Source: Roridomyces roridus (lineage: Eukaryota > Basidiomycota > Agaricomycetes > Agaricales > Mycenaceae). Taken from it: a DNA stretch of 64,000 bases. Positions 11,000 to 21,616 of the stretch are shown in pieces. The translations under genes were made by a program, and so were the position numbers. The DNA lies in contig JARKIF010000002.1 in NCBI GenBank assembly GCA_029378245.1, positions 1,736,001 to 1,800,000 on the forward strand, read 5' to 3'. The notes under the pieces are model-generated. The model had not been told where the DNA came from and made no database searches. It was given only the letters and a program-made list of their open reading frames with translations. Numbering within the stretch: position 1 is the first letter of the stretch; each line of letters opens with the position of its first letter.

Positions 11000-11584
11000 A
11001 ATATTTGGTGCGTGCGCCACCGCCGCCTTGGAAAAAAAGACCTGCCTGACCTTTCCCTTGTAGAGAAGCCGCGGCATGTATTAATCTGTAGATCCACATG
11101 TGCAACGGGCTTCCTTGTTCCGCGTCTTAGACTGTTGGTTGAACGGATGAGCCCAAGATGAGCCGCTCATCCACCCCCACCTGCGAACGCATCAGCCAAT
11201 CGGGTGACTGCTTTTGAGTGGACTACCTGGGACTGTACCTCCGGCTCTCACTCGGGAAGGCATTTCTTTACCCCACGATCTAAAGCCGGGTGGACTAGTT
11301 CGCAACAACTCCAAATGCACTAGGGTGCCTAGCAAGTGCAAGCCTCCGAGCGGTCCCGCCGTGGCCGACGAGTTGGACTTCCATTCATGCCGCTTTCCGG
11401 GGTGATCCGATCGTTTTGACAGGCCCTGTCCGGACTTGTCAGTGGACGCGCCGACCTTGACCGAAAGTGCGGGTCAATCTGGGTCAGATGACCATTTCCA
11501 CACTCGCGCCTGGAGTATAAATAGGTCTCCTCTTCAGCAACTTATTCTCATCCCTCACCCTCTCCATCCTCTCAGCCAACTAAC
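11000..11584. other. Intergenic region, formate dehydrogenase upstream region
   Basis: No gene seen. It holds the 3' flank of the ERD1-like gene and the promoter of the downstream dehydrogenase. GGGTCA-like words occur twice close together at about 11470-11485, and C-rich words (cccccacc) occur near 11170; whether they bind regulators is not known. Confidence 0.5.
11516..11523 (+). promoter_or_regulatory. TATA box of the formate dehydrogenase gene
   Basis: tataaata lies 69 bases before the ATG at 11585, followed by a pyrimidine-rich stretch (catccctcaccctctccatcc) as seen upstream of strongly expressed fungal genes. Inferred from position and match. Confidence 0.65.
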
Positions 11585-13072
11585 ATGAAGGTGCCGCCCT
11601 CCTCTTCCTCTTTTCTCTGGTCACTTCACTCACACCTTTTGCAGGTTCTTGCTATTCTCTACGACGGTTACCAGGCTGCGGTCGAGGAGCCGCGTCTGCT
11701 GGGCACCACCGAGAACAAGGTGGGTTGGCGCACTGTCTGACGGGCATTTCTGACCGCCGCCCATTAGCTTGGCATTGAAGAATGGGTCACGTCCCAGGGC
11801 CACGAACTCATCGTATGTATACAATACACTCGTATTTCAATTTGCTGGGCGCTAACTTTGGTCACAGGTTAGCTCCAGCAAGGAGGGTCCCGACAGCGAC
11901 TTCCAAAAGCACATTGTCGACGCCGAGGTGTTGATTACCACGCCGTTCCACCCTGGGTATCTCACCAAAGAACTCGTCGAGAAGGTACGCGCGCTACTCG
12001 GTCCAATATGCTCCGACACTGACGCGTGTGTAGGCCAAAAACCTCAAGATCTGTATCACCGCCGGTGTTGGGTCTGATCACATCGACTTGTGCGTCTTAT
12101 ATTCTGTCTCAACCAGAGTAGCTAACCAACAACATACAGGAATGCCGCTGTCGAGCACAAAATTCAAGTCCTCGAAGTCTCGGGCTCCAATGTTGTGTCT
12201 GTCGCCGAGCACGTCGTCATGTCCATCCTTCTGTGCGTACAAACTGTTCAGTTGTGTTTCCTTCTCATCTTTCTCTTAGTCTCGTCCGCAACTTTGTCCC
12301 TGCTCACGAGATGATCGAGCGTGGTGACTGGCAGGTGTCTGATGTTGCCCGCAATGCCTTTGACCTCGAGGGCAAGGTCATTGGAACCATTGGTGCTGGC
12401 CGTATTGGGTACCGTGTCCTGCAGCGTTTGGTTCCGTGCGTCCATCTTGTCTTGTCAACTGTTCGTTTGTTCACATTTGATCTCACAGCTTCGACTGCAA
12501 GGAGCTGTTGTACTACGACTACGCCCCTCTCCCAGAGCAGGCTGCAAAGACTGTCGGCGCCGTCCGCGTTGAGGATCTCAAGGTCCGTCGATCAAGTGTT
12601 ATCTGATAATACGCGCAACCTGATTGGATATTCCCAGGAACTCGTGTCCCGATGCGATGTCGTCACCGTCAATTGCCCTCTGCACGAGGGAACCATCGGT
12701 CTCGTGAACGCTGAGCTTCTCAAGCACTTCAAGAAGGGTGCATGGCTCGTCAATACCGCCCGTGGTGCCATCTGCGACAAGGACGCTGTGGCCGCTGCCC
12801 TCGCGAGCGGCCAACTGTCCGGGTACTCGGGTGATGTCTGGAACGTCCAGCCCGCGCCCAAGGACCACGTCTGGCGCACGATGAAGAACCCCCTTGGCGG
12901 CGGCAACGGCATGGTCCCTCACTACTCTGGCACGACCCTCGATGCACAGGCTCGTTATGCCAATGGTGCGAAGAGCATCCTGGAGAATTACCTCACCGGC
13001 AAGCCTCAGGAGCCGCAGAACATCATTGTCGGGCTCGGCAAGTACGAGACCAAGGCTTATGGCCAGCGCTGA
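11585..13072 (+). CDS. FDH1: NAD-dependent formate dehydrogenase
   Basis: Oxidises formate to CO2 with NAD, important in wood- and litter-decay fungi handling formate from oxalate. The first coding exon is only ATG AAG; an intron (gtgccg..ttttgcag) then leads to [18 protein letters not shown]. Substrate-site [10 protein letters not shown], Rossmann motif [40 protein letters not shown] (catalytic Arg) and [17 protein letters not shown] (catalytic His) are all present. It ends YETKAYGQR. No mitochondrial presequence is visible, so a cytosolic enzyme is likely. About seven introns. The coding sequence is strongly C-biased at third positions in the last exon, in keeping with high expression. Confidence 0.95.
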
Positions 13073-13194
13073 GGGAATTGGACCCTGCTTGTACTTTATC
13101 TTTCTTGTATTCTTGGTATGTACGAGTGAAAATGAACAAGTCGTTGTATCCAATACAGCCCTAAAAATACAGTGTCAAGTTATACAACCGCTAC

Positions 13195-15486
13195 TCACTG
13201 CTCTCTTTTTATCCGGTCAGCGACTCGATCTTTCAAGAACTTTTCCAGCTTGTTAGCGTTCTTGTAGTAGACCGATCCTTCGGGATTGTATCGTCTGCAG
13301 TTGTCAAATACCAGCTGCGCGTCGTGCAAAAAGGCCTCGACGGTAGGGTACTGGTCGCTTTCCAATTTTTCCGTCATCGTTCGGAAATCTGATACGAATT
13401 GAGAGAGTGGTGATTAACAGACGAAAAGAGACGCACCCATAGGCTCTTTGATCACATCGTAGTAGTCTACGACTTCCTCTCCATTGACAGGATTCTGGAA
13501 CGCCCATGCTGCCGAATGATCCTTGAGATCGTCCAAAGTTTTGGTCATAAAGTATCGGTCCGAGCTTCGTGAGATGATTCGGACAGGACTGCAGATGGCG
13601 TTGAGAAGAAGCAGAAACGAAAGGATGAGCCCAAAACTTACTTGGAGGACATGCTTGGCGTCCACCCACTTTCTCCTGTACAAGACGTTGAAGCAAAAGT
13701 TATGATAATGCAAAAGGCCACCAACTCAGACCGGGAACGTCCTTGTAGTCCACCGCTGACTCCCCAGTCGCGTTCTGGAACTGCGGTAGACCAGGATAGA
13801 CGATATGCGATCGTGACATGGCGCGAATCTTGGTCATGATAGCTTCCTGCTGTGCGGCGATGATAGCAGGCTTATCTAGATAGTCCACCTTACGCAGCAT
13901 AGTGCACTGCATAATAGTTCCGCCCTCGTAATCCTTGATATATCCCGCCCATACCGACCGATCTAGCGTGATGTCCTTTGAAAACCCCTGCTTTTCAAAG
14001 TACCCCACGGCATAGTTGTCGGCATAGGTCAGGAAATGCATCATGTCCGGGTAGGTTCTGCGGATGTGGGCTTTGAAATGATCCATGAGCATCGCACCAT
14101 AACCCTGGAGTGAAATGAAAAATCAAGCCATCAAGAATACCCGCCACTTACCTTGACCTGGTCGACCGAGGCCGTCGCAAAGAAAACAATCTCCGCAAAT
14201 CCGCGGTGCGGAAATGGTCGATAGCAGATGCCGCCCACCACCTTGAGCCCGCGTTTTATGATGGCCAGACATTTGGAGTTGGCATCGTAGACGAGGCGGG
14301 CGATGTATTCCCGAGGCATCTTTGGCAGTTGCTTCTGGAAGAGCGTTTTGAGGCCCGTAAGGATGACGAGAGACCTCGGTTGCTTGTCGTTTTCAACTGC
14401 CGTTATCGTTATTATTCCTCGGCGCAGCTCTCCTACCGAAGCCTTCTCTGCCTTGACCACTGGCTGGACTCTTTGTGAGCGAGAGAAATGTACCGAACAA
14501 GTTACTGACTGTGCCAGAGTCGGCGGTAGAGTCCATAGTGACACCGGTGGCGAGTCGCGTTAGCTGCTCTTCATCCATCTTGTCCTCCACCTTGACCTTG
14601 GCCACATCTACCATCATGACGTCCTGAGCTGCTGGATCTGGTGGAGGCAGAGATATTGGTGCCGTTTGTCCCTTTGTTTTTGCCCCAGGGCCCTTTTTGC
14701 TACCTCGTTGAGCTTTGGACGATACAGGTGCACGTGCCGACTTTTCTGCCCTGGCTCCACTTGAAGCCGTCTTCTGGCCGACGCGGGAAGCGAGGGGCTG
14801 ATCTTCCTCGTCATCCGAGGCGCTTAGTGACGAAGACGATAGCCTGCGTTTCTTGTTGGACGGCGGCGGGGGCGAGATTTCGCTCAAAGCCGAGGACGCG
14901 GACGAGGGAGGGCTTGATGAGCGGTGGTCTGGGTAAGGTTAACTGGGTATATGTGGAAGGGCGACTTGAACACACCGGGGGAGCTGTGTATATTCGCAAG
15001 GCCCATCAACGAATGTGGGATTATCATTTGGTTCCGCAACGATACAATGTCTTGATCGACATAGCTGAAATCCAAGAGTCTGTTGACATCCTGGGTGATA
15101 TTGAGATGAGGATTTGTGAAGCAGTAGAGGGCATTGATGCTGACTTGCAAGAGTTCGTCTAGTCGGATCGCGACGCGTCCTCGGCGTAGAAATTCATCGC
15201 GGCCAAGCTGCGGCTGGTTTGCGCCGTGATCGTACAGGTCATGGCCGCACGCGCACTGTTTAAGGTAGGGAGTCTGGCCCTCGTCGTCGTCCGAGCCGTA
15301 CTGGTCAAGTTCCACGAGCGAAGGTTCCGCGCTGACGTCGTCTAGAACAATATCCCAGGAGGCAGCTGGATGAAGACCGGTACAGGTGTCACAGACTAAA
15401 CATGCGTGGTGGCGGGCGATTTTCAAAGCGAGAAGCTGGTCATTGAGAGCGTCGGGTTCATGAGCTGCTGGGTATTGGAATTTCAT
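13195..15486 (-). CDS. GCN5: Histone acetyltransferase GCN5 with N-terminal zinc-binding extension
   Basis: Catalytic subunit of SAGA-type complexes, acetylating histone H3. From the C-terminus: a bromodomain ([10 protein letters not shown], then [17 protein letters not shown] with the acetyl-lysine Asn) ends at 13195. The GNAT domain lies about 14470-13900: [39 protein letters not shown] with the catalytic Glu, and VDQVK joined to [15 protein letters not shown] across an intron. Upstream is a Ser-rich linker ([15 protein letters not shown]). It continues through a 47-bp intron (gtgtgt..gttaaccttacccag) into [11 protein letters not shown].., [13 protein letters not shown] and [12 protein letters not shown], a Cys/His-rich region like the start of the animal GCN5/PCAF N-terminal domain. 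The reading frame fits exactly across that intron, which argues for one gene rather than two. Confidence 0.9.
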
Positions 15487-15605
15487 TCGTGGAAGATGCC
15501 CGCAACGCGTCGCAAGAGCAGGTCAGAGAACGCGCGAACAGGGAGCCTCCGATGAACAAATGATCGGAACCAATAAAATCTCGGCTCAGGCCCTCATGCG
15601 CTGAG

Positions 15606-16554
15606 ATGCTGCTCTCCCTGTCTTTCTTGCTACTATGGCTGGTATTTATTGCTCAAGCATCCAATGACTCTTCTTGGATAGACTATCCCCCCGATGGAAC
15701 GGCCACAATGTAGGTTTTGTCCCCAACTATGTGGCTTGGAGTCGAATTCGCACTGCAGGACACATTACACTATACCCGACGGCTTCATCGCCAGTTGCGG
15801 CTGCACTGGTGGCAGTACTGGATACCCTACTGCTGCCTTGTCGCAATCGGCCTACGGCTCTTCGACAGCCTTCGGTATTTCTTTTGGTGGGCCGTATCTT
15901 CCCTTCACTCAAGTACCTAAGGTCCCGCTTGCGGAAAGTGCTTCAACCTGACCCTCGTCGATACCTACACTGGCGACCCCCCATTCTTCCCCGACGTGGT
16001 CAAGCACATCGTGGTCAAGGTGCGCCCATTTTTACACCTCGTGCGAAAGAGTCTAATTCCAGGACACAAAAAAAAGGTGACGGACCTATGCCCCTTGTCA
16101 CAAACCGGCTGGTGCGACGGCACGCCGACTAAAAAGAATCCGGGCGGTCAATACCTCAACTTTGACCTTGCATTTCCGTCTCCAGCGATCCCGGACGACT
16201 TTTTCCCTTCAAACGAGTCCTTATACGGCTACAGTGACTTTGGCGTCTGGAACATCACCTACCAGACTGTATCTTGCTCTAATTGGGCTGGCTGGAAGAA
16301 CGCTGCTGCATTAGGAAGCGTTGCCGACTTGGGCGATGGTGTTTGTTGTCCAGCGAATCCCACGGTGGGTCTCGAAAAAAGCATCTGTGCATCAACTAAC
16401 CTGCAATCAGGGCAGCGCCAACGATACTTGCCCTTCCTTCTCCGATGATAATGGGCTGCCACCCGATACCACGACCAGCGTCGCACCTGTACTTGCCATA
16501 CCACTGACTTTATTAGCTTCCTTTGTATTCGCACATGTGCTTGCTTTGACTTAA
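15606..16554 (+). CDS. Secreted GPI-anchored GH45/expansin-fold protein
   Basis: Signal peptide MLLSLSFLLLWLVFIAQAS, then a six-stranded double-psi barrel resembling GH45 subfamily C cellulases and expansins. Visible are YTIPDGFIASCGCTGG, SAYGSSTAFGISFGPACGKC (after splicing), HIVVK joined to VTDLCPLSQTGWC, NFDLAFPSPAIPDDFF and TYQTVSCSNWAGW. The C-terminal Ser/Thr stretch and tail APVLAIPLTLLASFVFAHVL suggest a GPI anchor. Introns: 15709 (gtaggt..ctgcag), about 15884-15918 (gtgggc..cctaag), about 16020-16076 and about 16363-16410. The conserved VTDLCP Asp is present, but catalytic activity cannot be decided; it could be a cell-wall protein rather than a cellulase. Divergent from GCN5 (119 bp between starts). 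Confidence 0.7.
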
Positions 16555-16607
16555 ATGTATCACTCGGACGTTCAAGAGACCAGAAACCATGAATAGAGAA
16601 ATCGTAA

Positions 16608-17972
16608 TCATACAGGGCAAGTGCATTTGCCATTATCCATAACTCCCTCCTTCACTCCATTACCTCCAAGACCCAACGGCAGCGGAGACCCAGCGGCGGC
16701 CTGCTCAGAGGTCTGTTCGGTCGGCGCGCTGGCAGGCTCACTTGGTTGCTGTTCGGAGATGTCGGCCTTCTCGGTAGCGGGAACAGGCTTCTGGACAGAC
16801 TCCTTGGACGACTTGTGCGAGCCGGTGCGGATGCGGTCGTTGGCAGGCTCGGGGGCGGCAGGCTTGGGGGTGGCAGGCTCGGAAACCTTGGCGGCAGCCT
16901 TCTCGTCGCCTCCGTGCTGGTTGGTGCCGGCGTCGGCGGAACCTTGCTCGTTGGTGGGGTCATCGAGGGGGTTGGACGAGTCAGCAACGGCGGCGTCGAT
17001 AGCGTCGGAGGTAGGCTTGTCGAGGTTCAGACCATTGGGCGAGTTGGCACCGGTGCTAGCCTGGTCAGATGACTTGTCAGAGACAGCCTCATCGGTGGAG
17101 GACTTCTTGGCGTCGGCGTTGACCTTCCCGTTCTCCGTGGGCAGCTTGGTAGCGCCAGCGTGCTTCTGGGGACCTCCGGCAGCAGGCACCTCGGCGTTGG
17201 CCTTCTCCTTGCCCTCGTTGGTGCCGGCGGGTTTGGCGGAACCTTGCGCAGTTGGGTTGGACAGGCCAGCGACGTTGATGCCAGCCCTCTCGTTGCCCTC
17301 GTTGGTGGGGTCGTCAACCGGGGTGGTCAGGCCAGCGACGTCACCCTGCTCCTTGGTGGGATCGGGACCAACGACGGCGGCAGGGTTGCCAATGTTGAGA
17401 CCACTGAGCGGGTCAGTCGGGTCGCTGACGCGTGCGTCGCCAGAGGACTTGTCGGAGACCGAAGGAGCCTGGGGATCGGGGGTAGCGGCCTTGGCGTCAG
17501 CCTTCTCGCTAGGACGATCTCCGAGGCGGTTGGCGGCTTGCTTGGGTTTGGCGTCGACGGCGGTCTTCTCGTCGGTGGGTGCTCCTCCAATGCGGTTGGC
17601 GGCTTGCTTCGGTTTGGCGTCGACGGCGGCCTTCTCATCGGCGTTCTCGGTGGGGGGCGCCTCTGCTGGAGCGACGCGAGAAGAGGAGCCCTTGGCACAA
17701 CAATCCTGCAAAGCCTGCTTGAAATTGCCGTTCGCGATCGGCAAAGGCGAAGGCATGGTGCCCGCCAGCCATCCTGCGGCCTGCGCCTGGTTGAATTCGA
17801 TAATCCCGAGGCCAGTGTCGTACGTGCACTGAATGTCATTCTACAGCACTGTCAGCATTTCGTGAAAACACGCATGGCGGATAGCACTCACGCTGCGACC
17901 GACGATGGGGCCGGCGAGGACAGTGCTGCCTGCAAGGAGAAGCACGGCGAGGACGCTAGAAACAGACGGCAT
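16608..17972 (-). CDS. Secreted low-complexity Ala/Asp/Ser-rich protein
   Basis: Signal peptide MPSVSSVLAVLLLAGSTVLA, a short folded part (IQCTYDTGLGIIEFNQAQAA, QALQDCCAKG), then about 340 residues of disordered Ala/Pro/Ser/Asp/Lys sequence ending NGKCTCPV. A 51-bp intron (17841-17891) separates the first exon. Two near-identical VDAKPKQAANR(I/L)G repeats occur near 17640-17510, and DPTNE(G/Q) segments recur. The few Cys lie at the two ends. No family recognised; an extracellular matrix or effector-like role is only a guess. Codon use is GC-rich. It is convergent with the GH45-like gene, the stop codons being 53 bp apart. Confidence 0.75.
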
Positions 17973-18059
17973 TCTTAACGAGTGTGGTTATAAAAGAGTG
18001 TGGAGGAGGAGGGGAGGAGGGGAGGAGGGGATGAGGATAATAGCGGCTGGCCTCGTTTG

Positions 18060-18066
18060 TTATATA
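18060..18066 (-). promoter_or_regulatory. TATA box of the secreted low-complexity protein gene
   Basis: On the minus strand the sequence reads tatataa, 88 bases upstream of the ATG at 17972. Position and perfect match support it. Confidence 0.55.
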
Positions 18067-18125
18067 GACGCAGGGGTTTGTTTGGCCTCTGTTTGCAGCA
18101 AACCGAATATTGCTCTGATTGGCTG

Positions 18126-18236
18126 CTTCCTTACACCTGCCTTATGGGGAAGGCATCCTTACACCTGCCTTATCGGGAAGGCATCCTTACACCTTCCTTA
18201 TTGGGAATGCATCCTTACACCTGCCTTATCGGGAAC
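18126..18236. repeat. 28-bp tandem repeat, four copies
   Basis: Unit gcatccttacacctgccttatcgggaag-like, 28 bases, at about 18126-18152 (first copy slightly divergent), 18153-18180, 18181-18208 and 18209-18236. The sequence immediately after copy four begins again with gcat and supplies the ATG of the SNAPC3-like gene (18239). Copies differ by one to four bases. It forms the immediate 5' leader of that gene. Confidence 0.92.
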
Positions 18237-18238
18237 GC

Positions 18239-19487
18239 ATGAACAACACCAAGGCTCAATATCTTGAGAACCAGTTCGGCCCTCCCTCAGAGCCCATACA
18301 CATCGCGGACTTCATCCAGTCGACTTCCGGCACTGTCCGTAACTTCCCCGAACTCCCCGCCGACATCGCGGAGCAATGCAGCGTCGCCGACATCCACGAT
18401 GAGCTCGCAGCGGTCGGGAACGATGTCCGCCTTATGGCACATATGATAAAATGCCATGACCTCGAGATCGCGGCGCTTCACATGGCTGCGGACAGACGAA
18501 GTCGAAGACGTCCTACTCCCCGAGACACGTCCAACGATACCCCAGAGATACAAGCGCTGCAATCTCAGCTCGATAGCATTCCCTTGGAGTCCTGGAAACT
18601 CCTCACCAACTCGGCCATATTCATGCGTGCAGTGAAAAACTCGGACCAAAACCCTCTGCTTGAGACCAAAGTCACCTCGGCAGACGATGGTCGTCTTTCC
18701 GCTGACACGACTCAGGCGATCCTCACTTTCACAGTGCACAATAAACTCAGCTGGAGGCAATCACACGTGTCTCGCGCCTCGTCGCATGTCATCTTGTCTT
18801 CACAGACACTGGGCGATCTTTACGAAGTCATTCCTTGCACCTCGAATGAACTCACCGAAGAGATACTTGAAGACGGACGCGTTACGGGGTACGAAAATAA
18901 TGCTCCAACGCGTCCCGGATGTGTTATGTGCATCGAAGGCCTCGCGTACGGGGATGGAGAGAGCGAAGTCGACTACGCCGAGTTGGATTTCATCACTATT
19001 CTTTCTCTTGTTCTCATTCATTCTGCAGCAAACTCGTCGAGCACCTGAAAACATTCCCAAAGGATTCCGCCACGCCTTTGAGCAAAGCGCCAACAGCCAT
19101 GCACGACACGCCTTTATCCTCCCTCTCCCTGCGCATAGGCGAGCCGTACTGGCTGCTGCATCACGGGAACTGCGAGCATTTCATCGTCTTTGACCAAATC
19201 AGGTATTTCCCCATACTTACTTTGCCGCTCTATTTCTCAGATCGCACAGGCTACAGCACCCTTCCGACCGCCCATCCGGATATCCTTCAACAACCCAAAT
19301 CACACAACCGTCCCTAGACAATTGCCGCGGTTGCACAAAGGTCCCCGCTGTATGGTCAATCGTCAACGACGAGCGACTCGGCGAGAGCCCATGTCCGATG
19401 TGTGCTGTTTGCTGGAATGCCATGGGAGATCCGAAAGATGGCAAGGTCGTTGTTGTACCATTGCCAAAATACGAACTGGGCTGGTAA
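18239..19487 (+). CDS. snRNA-activating protein complex subunit 3 (SNAPC3) homologue
   Basis: Homologue of SNAP50, which with its partners recruits RNA polymerases II and III to snRNA promoters. N-terminus MNNTKAQYLENQFGPPSE; the conserved C-terminal half includes ILTFTVHN, SQTLGDLYEVIPC, then after an intron (donor inside GCCGA|gttgg) KLVEHLKTFPKD and RIGEPYWLLHHGNCEHFIVF. A further intron follows FDQIR. Zinc-binding residues: HHGNCEH, NCRGCTKVPA and GESPCPMCAVCWNAMG, the family hallmark. It ends PLPKYELGW. An in-frame open stretch runs back through the 28-bp repeats to 18119, but the ATG at 18239 best fits a non-repetitive start. Confidence 0.82.
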
Positions 19488-19490
19488 TAA

Positions 19491-19666
19491 TTGATTGAAT
19501 TCCACGACGTGTATCCTGCCCAAAATCTGCGAGTGGTGAGAGCCGTCGCGACCTCCCGGACAAAGAATGAACGGACCCCTCTAGATGGAATGGAAGAGAG
19601 GTAGACAATATTCCTTGTTCCTCGGTTTGTTTAACGAGACGCATAGGATGATGTACAACTGAACGT
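19491..19666 (+). pseudogene. Collapsed duplicate of the WDR83/F-box gene segment
   Basis: Bases 19491-19585 closely match 26557-26661 (inside the WDR83-like gene), starting ttgattgaattccacgacg. Bases 19586-19666 match 27362-27447 (inside the F-box gene, including its intron gtag.caatattcc..). The two parts keep the order and orientation of the source, with about 700 bases missing between them. The intron is retained, so the copy was made at DNA level. It has no usable frame and lies just after the SNAPC3 stop codon. Confidence 0.85.
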
Positions 19667-19720
19667 ATGCAAATGACATCATTATGTGCTAAGAGTAAAG
19701 CAAGCCTCCCGCCGTCGCTG

Positions 19721-20377
19721 CTAGAGCAAGACGAAACCCTCCTCCGGCATGCTTGGATCAGGAGGGAAGATCATCTTGGCAGCCGTGTCTGGACGGGAGG
19801 TTTCCTTGAAAATACGAACTTTCGTCCCAGCAGCCACCATACCCTGCGGCACCTGGCACCACTCGTCGGCATGATGAACCTCGACGCGGATCCCATTCGC
19901 TTCCCAGTCGGTAAATGGGACGATCTCTTCAATGTTGTTGCTCTCGGCCAGGTAGAAACTCCAAAAGAAGTCAAGATGCGTTCCGGGGTCTACGCGATAG
20001 GCGGAGTGGGTGGGATGGAAAAAGATGGTATACGGAGCCACACTGCGGGTTTGGATTTCCTCCGGAGAGACATGATCAGGCCGTGGCCCTGCGTTCCCGT
20101 TAGCTCGATTGTGAAATATTAATAGGCATGGAAGACGTACAGTGAAAGCCTCAAGCACCCTTGCAGGCAACTGAAACGCCCGCATCTCTTCATCAAAATA
20201 CGCCACGGCGCTCTGGCCCACACCCAAACCGAGTTCCATCCCGCGGAAATACTCTCTGGTTGAGTGGCGTCGGCTGAAGATAATGGGCTACACGTTCGAG
20301 GACGGGATTCTGCCAATGTGAGAGACAAGAAACTGCAGCTGAGCAAAACTGACCTGTTTCGAGTCAAAGAAATGCAT
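19721..20377 (-). pseudogene. Tandem unknown family, copy A (frame broken in exon 2)
   Basis: Family structure inferred from four copies: exon 1 encodes M(H/Q)(F/L)FDSKQ; exon 2 a helical stretch (NPV..RV...LQ..WP.ATQ.QLQ...) ending VAYFEQEI; exon 3 PDHVSPEEI, P(F/Y).V.(F/Y)HPTHS, FxWxFYLA, W...IRV.., G..VRI and FPPDP. Copy A has exon 1 at 20377 (MHFFDSKQ), a normal intron, and a complete exon 3 ending PSMPEEGFVLL. In exon 2, compared with copy C, two deletions of about 10 and 7 bases leave NPVLERVAHYLQ and EYFRGMELGLGVGQSAVAYF in different frames. A shorter product could start at MELGLG (20239). No known domain recognised. Confidence 0.6.
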
Positions 20378-20786
20378 GGTACATAGACGGAGAGGACAAA
20401 AGGAGCGAACAGCCACTGATACCAGACTCGGAAATTGATGGAATCCTGCAGAGGAATAGTGTTTGCATTTGAGAAGACAAAGAAGCGTACAGTATTTAAT
20501 ATGAAGGCAGGCAAACGAGCAACTACACAAGGACAGCAGAGGTCGACGTCATGCCTTTAAGCCCTGCTATACTCCAGGTCGACGTCATGCTTGCTGAAAC
20601 GATGGATTATTATTCTACAGTTAAAAGGATACACAGAGAGCAGTCGCCAAAATATCTGCACAGGCGGGTTGCCACGCACAGGGGCTTGGGCTGGGGTAGC
20701 TGGACGACACCAATCCTCGACAATGTAGGATCAGGGAGAGGCCAACATTTCCCTCCTCCCTGCGATAGTCCTGCGAGGGGCTCGGG

Positions 20787-21469
20787 CTAATAGGATAGCA
20801 GGGTGACACTCGTGGTCTCGGGCGATGTAGGATCAGCTGGAAATATAATTTCCATCGCTTCGTTCTCCGCCCAGCAGATGCGAACCCGCGAATGAGGGAG
20901 CACCAAACCGTGTCCAGTCTCTCCACTCTGCGAAAGCGTAAACTTGAACTTTGATGTTTTCGCTCTCCCACCGCGGGTACTCGATAATCGCGTTCTTGTC
21001 TTCGGAACGGGCCAAATAAAAGTTCCATGAGAACTGGGGATGCCTCGGAGTGTTGGGGTCGTGGTTGTGAAGCGAGTGTGTAGGGTGGTAAAGGACTATG
21101 AACGGTCCCACACGGCAGGTCCTGATTTCCTCCGGAGAGACATGATCAGGCCGTTTGGTCTGCCCTCCCGTCAGTTGAAACTTGAGATCTGTGTGTGTAC
21201 TACGATGGACACACCTGGAAGACGTCAATTTGGTCGCTGCTCGAGATCAGAATCTCTTGTTCAAAATACGCTACTGCATCCTCGTCCTGACCTAAACTCT
21301 CCTGAAACTTCTCCAGATGCTTTTGCAGCTGCTGTTGAGTGGCATTCGGCCATTGACTTTGCAGGTGTTGGACCACACGTCCGGGGACGGGATTCTGCCA
21401 ATGTGAGGGACAAGACACCGAGAGATAGCCTGGTGTTAAACCAACCTGTCGCGAGTCAAACAAATGCAT
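20787..21469 (-). pseudogene. Tandem unknown family, copy B (frameshift in exon 3)
   Basis: Best-preserved N-terminal part: MHLFDSRQ, intron (gttggt..ggcag), NPVPGRVVQHLQSQWPNATQ, KHLEKFQESLGQDEDAVAYF, intron, then TKRPDHVSPEEIRTCRVGPF, VLYHPTHSLHNHDPN and FSWNFYLARSEDKNAIIEY. After AFAEWRDWT the frame continues without homology to a stop at 20833. One base out of phase, the sequence reads GLVLPHSRVRICWAENEAME then IIFPADP and SVTLLSY, matching the other copies, with a stop at 20787. So a single-base shift truncates the conserved C-terminus, unless it is a sequence error. Confidence 0.6.
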
Positions 21470-21616
21470 GATGGACGGAGAGGACAAGAGTGGTGGACAG
21501 CCACTGATACCAGAAATTGATGGTCTATTATGCTCCGATACAAGTAATGTATCGAGAGAGTTTGTACGAATTTACATCCTTGGCTGCTAGTTGTGGGAAG
21601 AGTTCAGAGGCTCGCA

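Noticed and set aside
14641..15162. 173-codon plus-strand open frame
   Set aside because: Antisense to GCN5, whose motifs are unambiguous on the minus strand.
14884..15486. Separate zinc-finger gene upstream of GCN5
   Set aside because: An intron with good borders joins it in frame to the GCN5 linker, and no stop or promoter fits between; kept as one gene.
16621..17832. 403-codon open frame on the plus strand
   Set aside because: It is antisense to the secreted low-complexity gene; GC-rich codons leave the opposite strand open. No start context, splice logic or family resemblance.
20541..20590. Direct repeat ggtcgacgtcatgc, 36 bases apart
   Set aside because: Only two short copies upstream of copy A, with no terminal structure; likely a small local duplication of no wider meaning.
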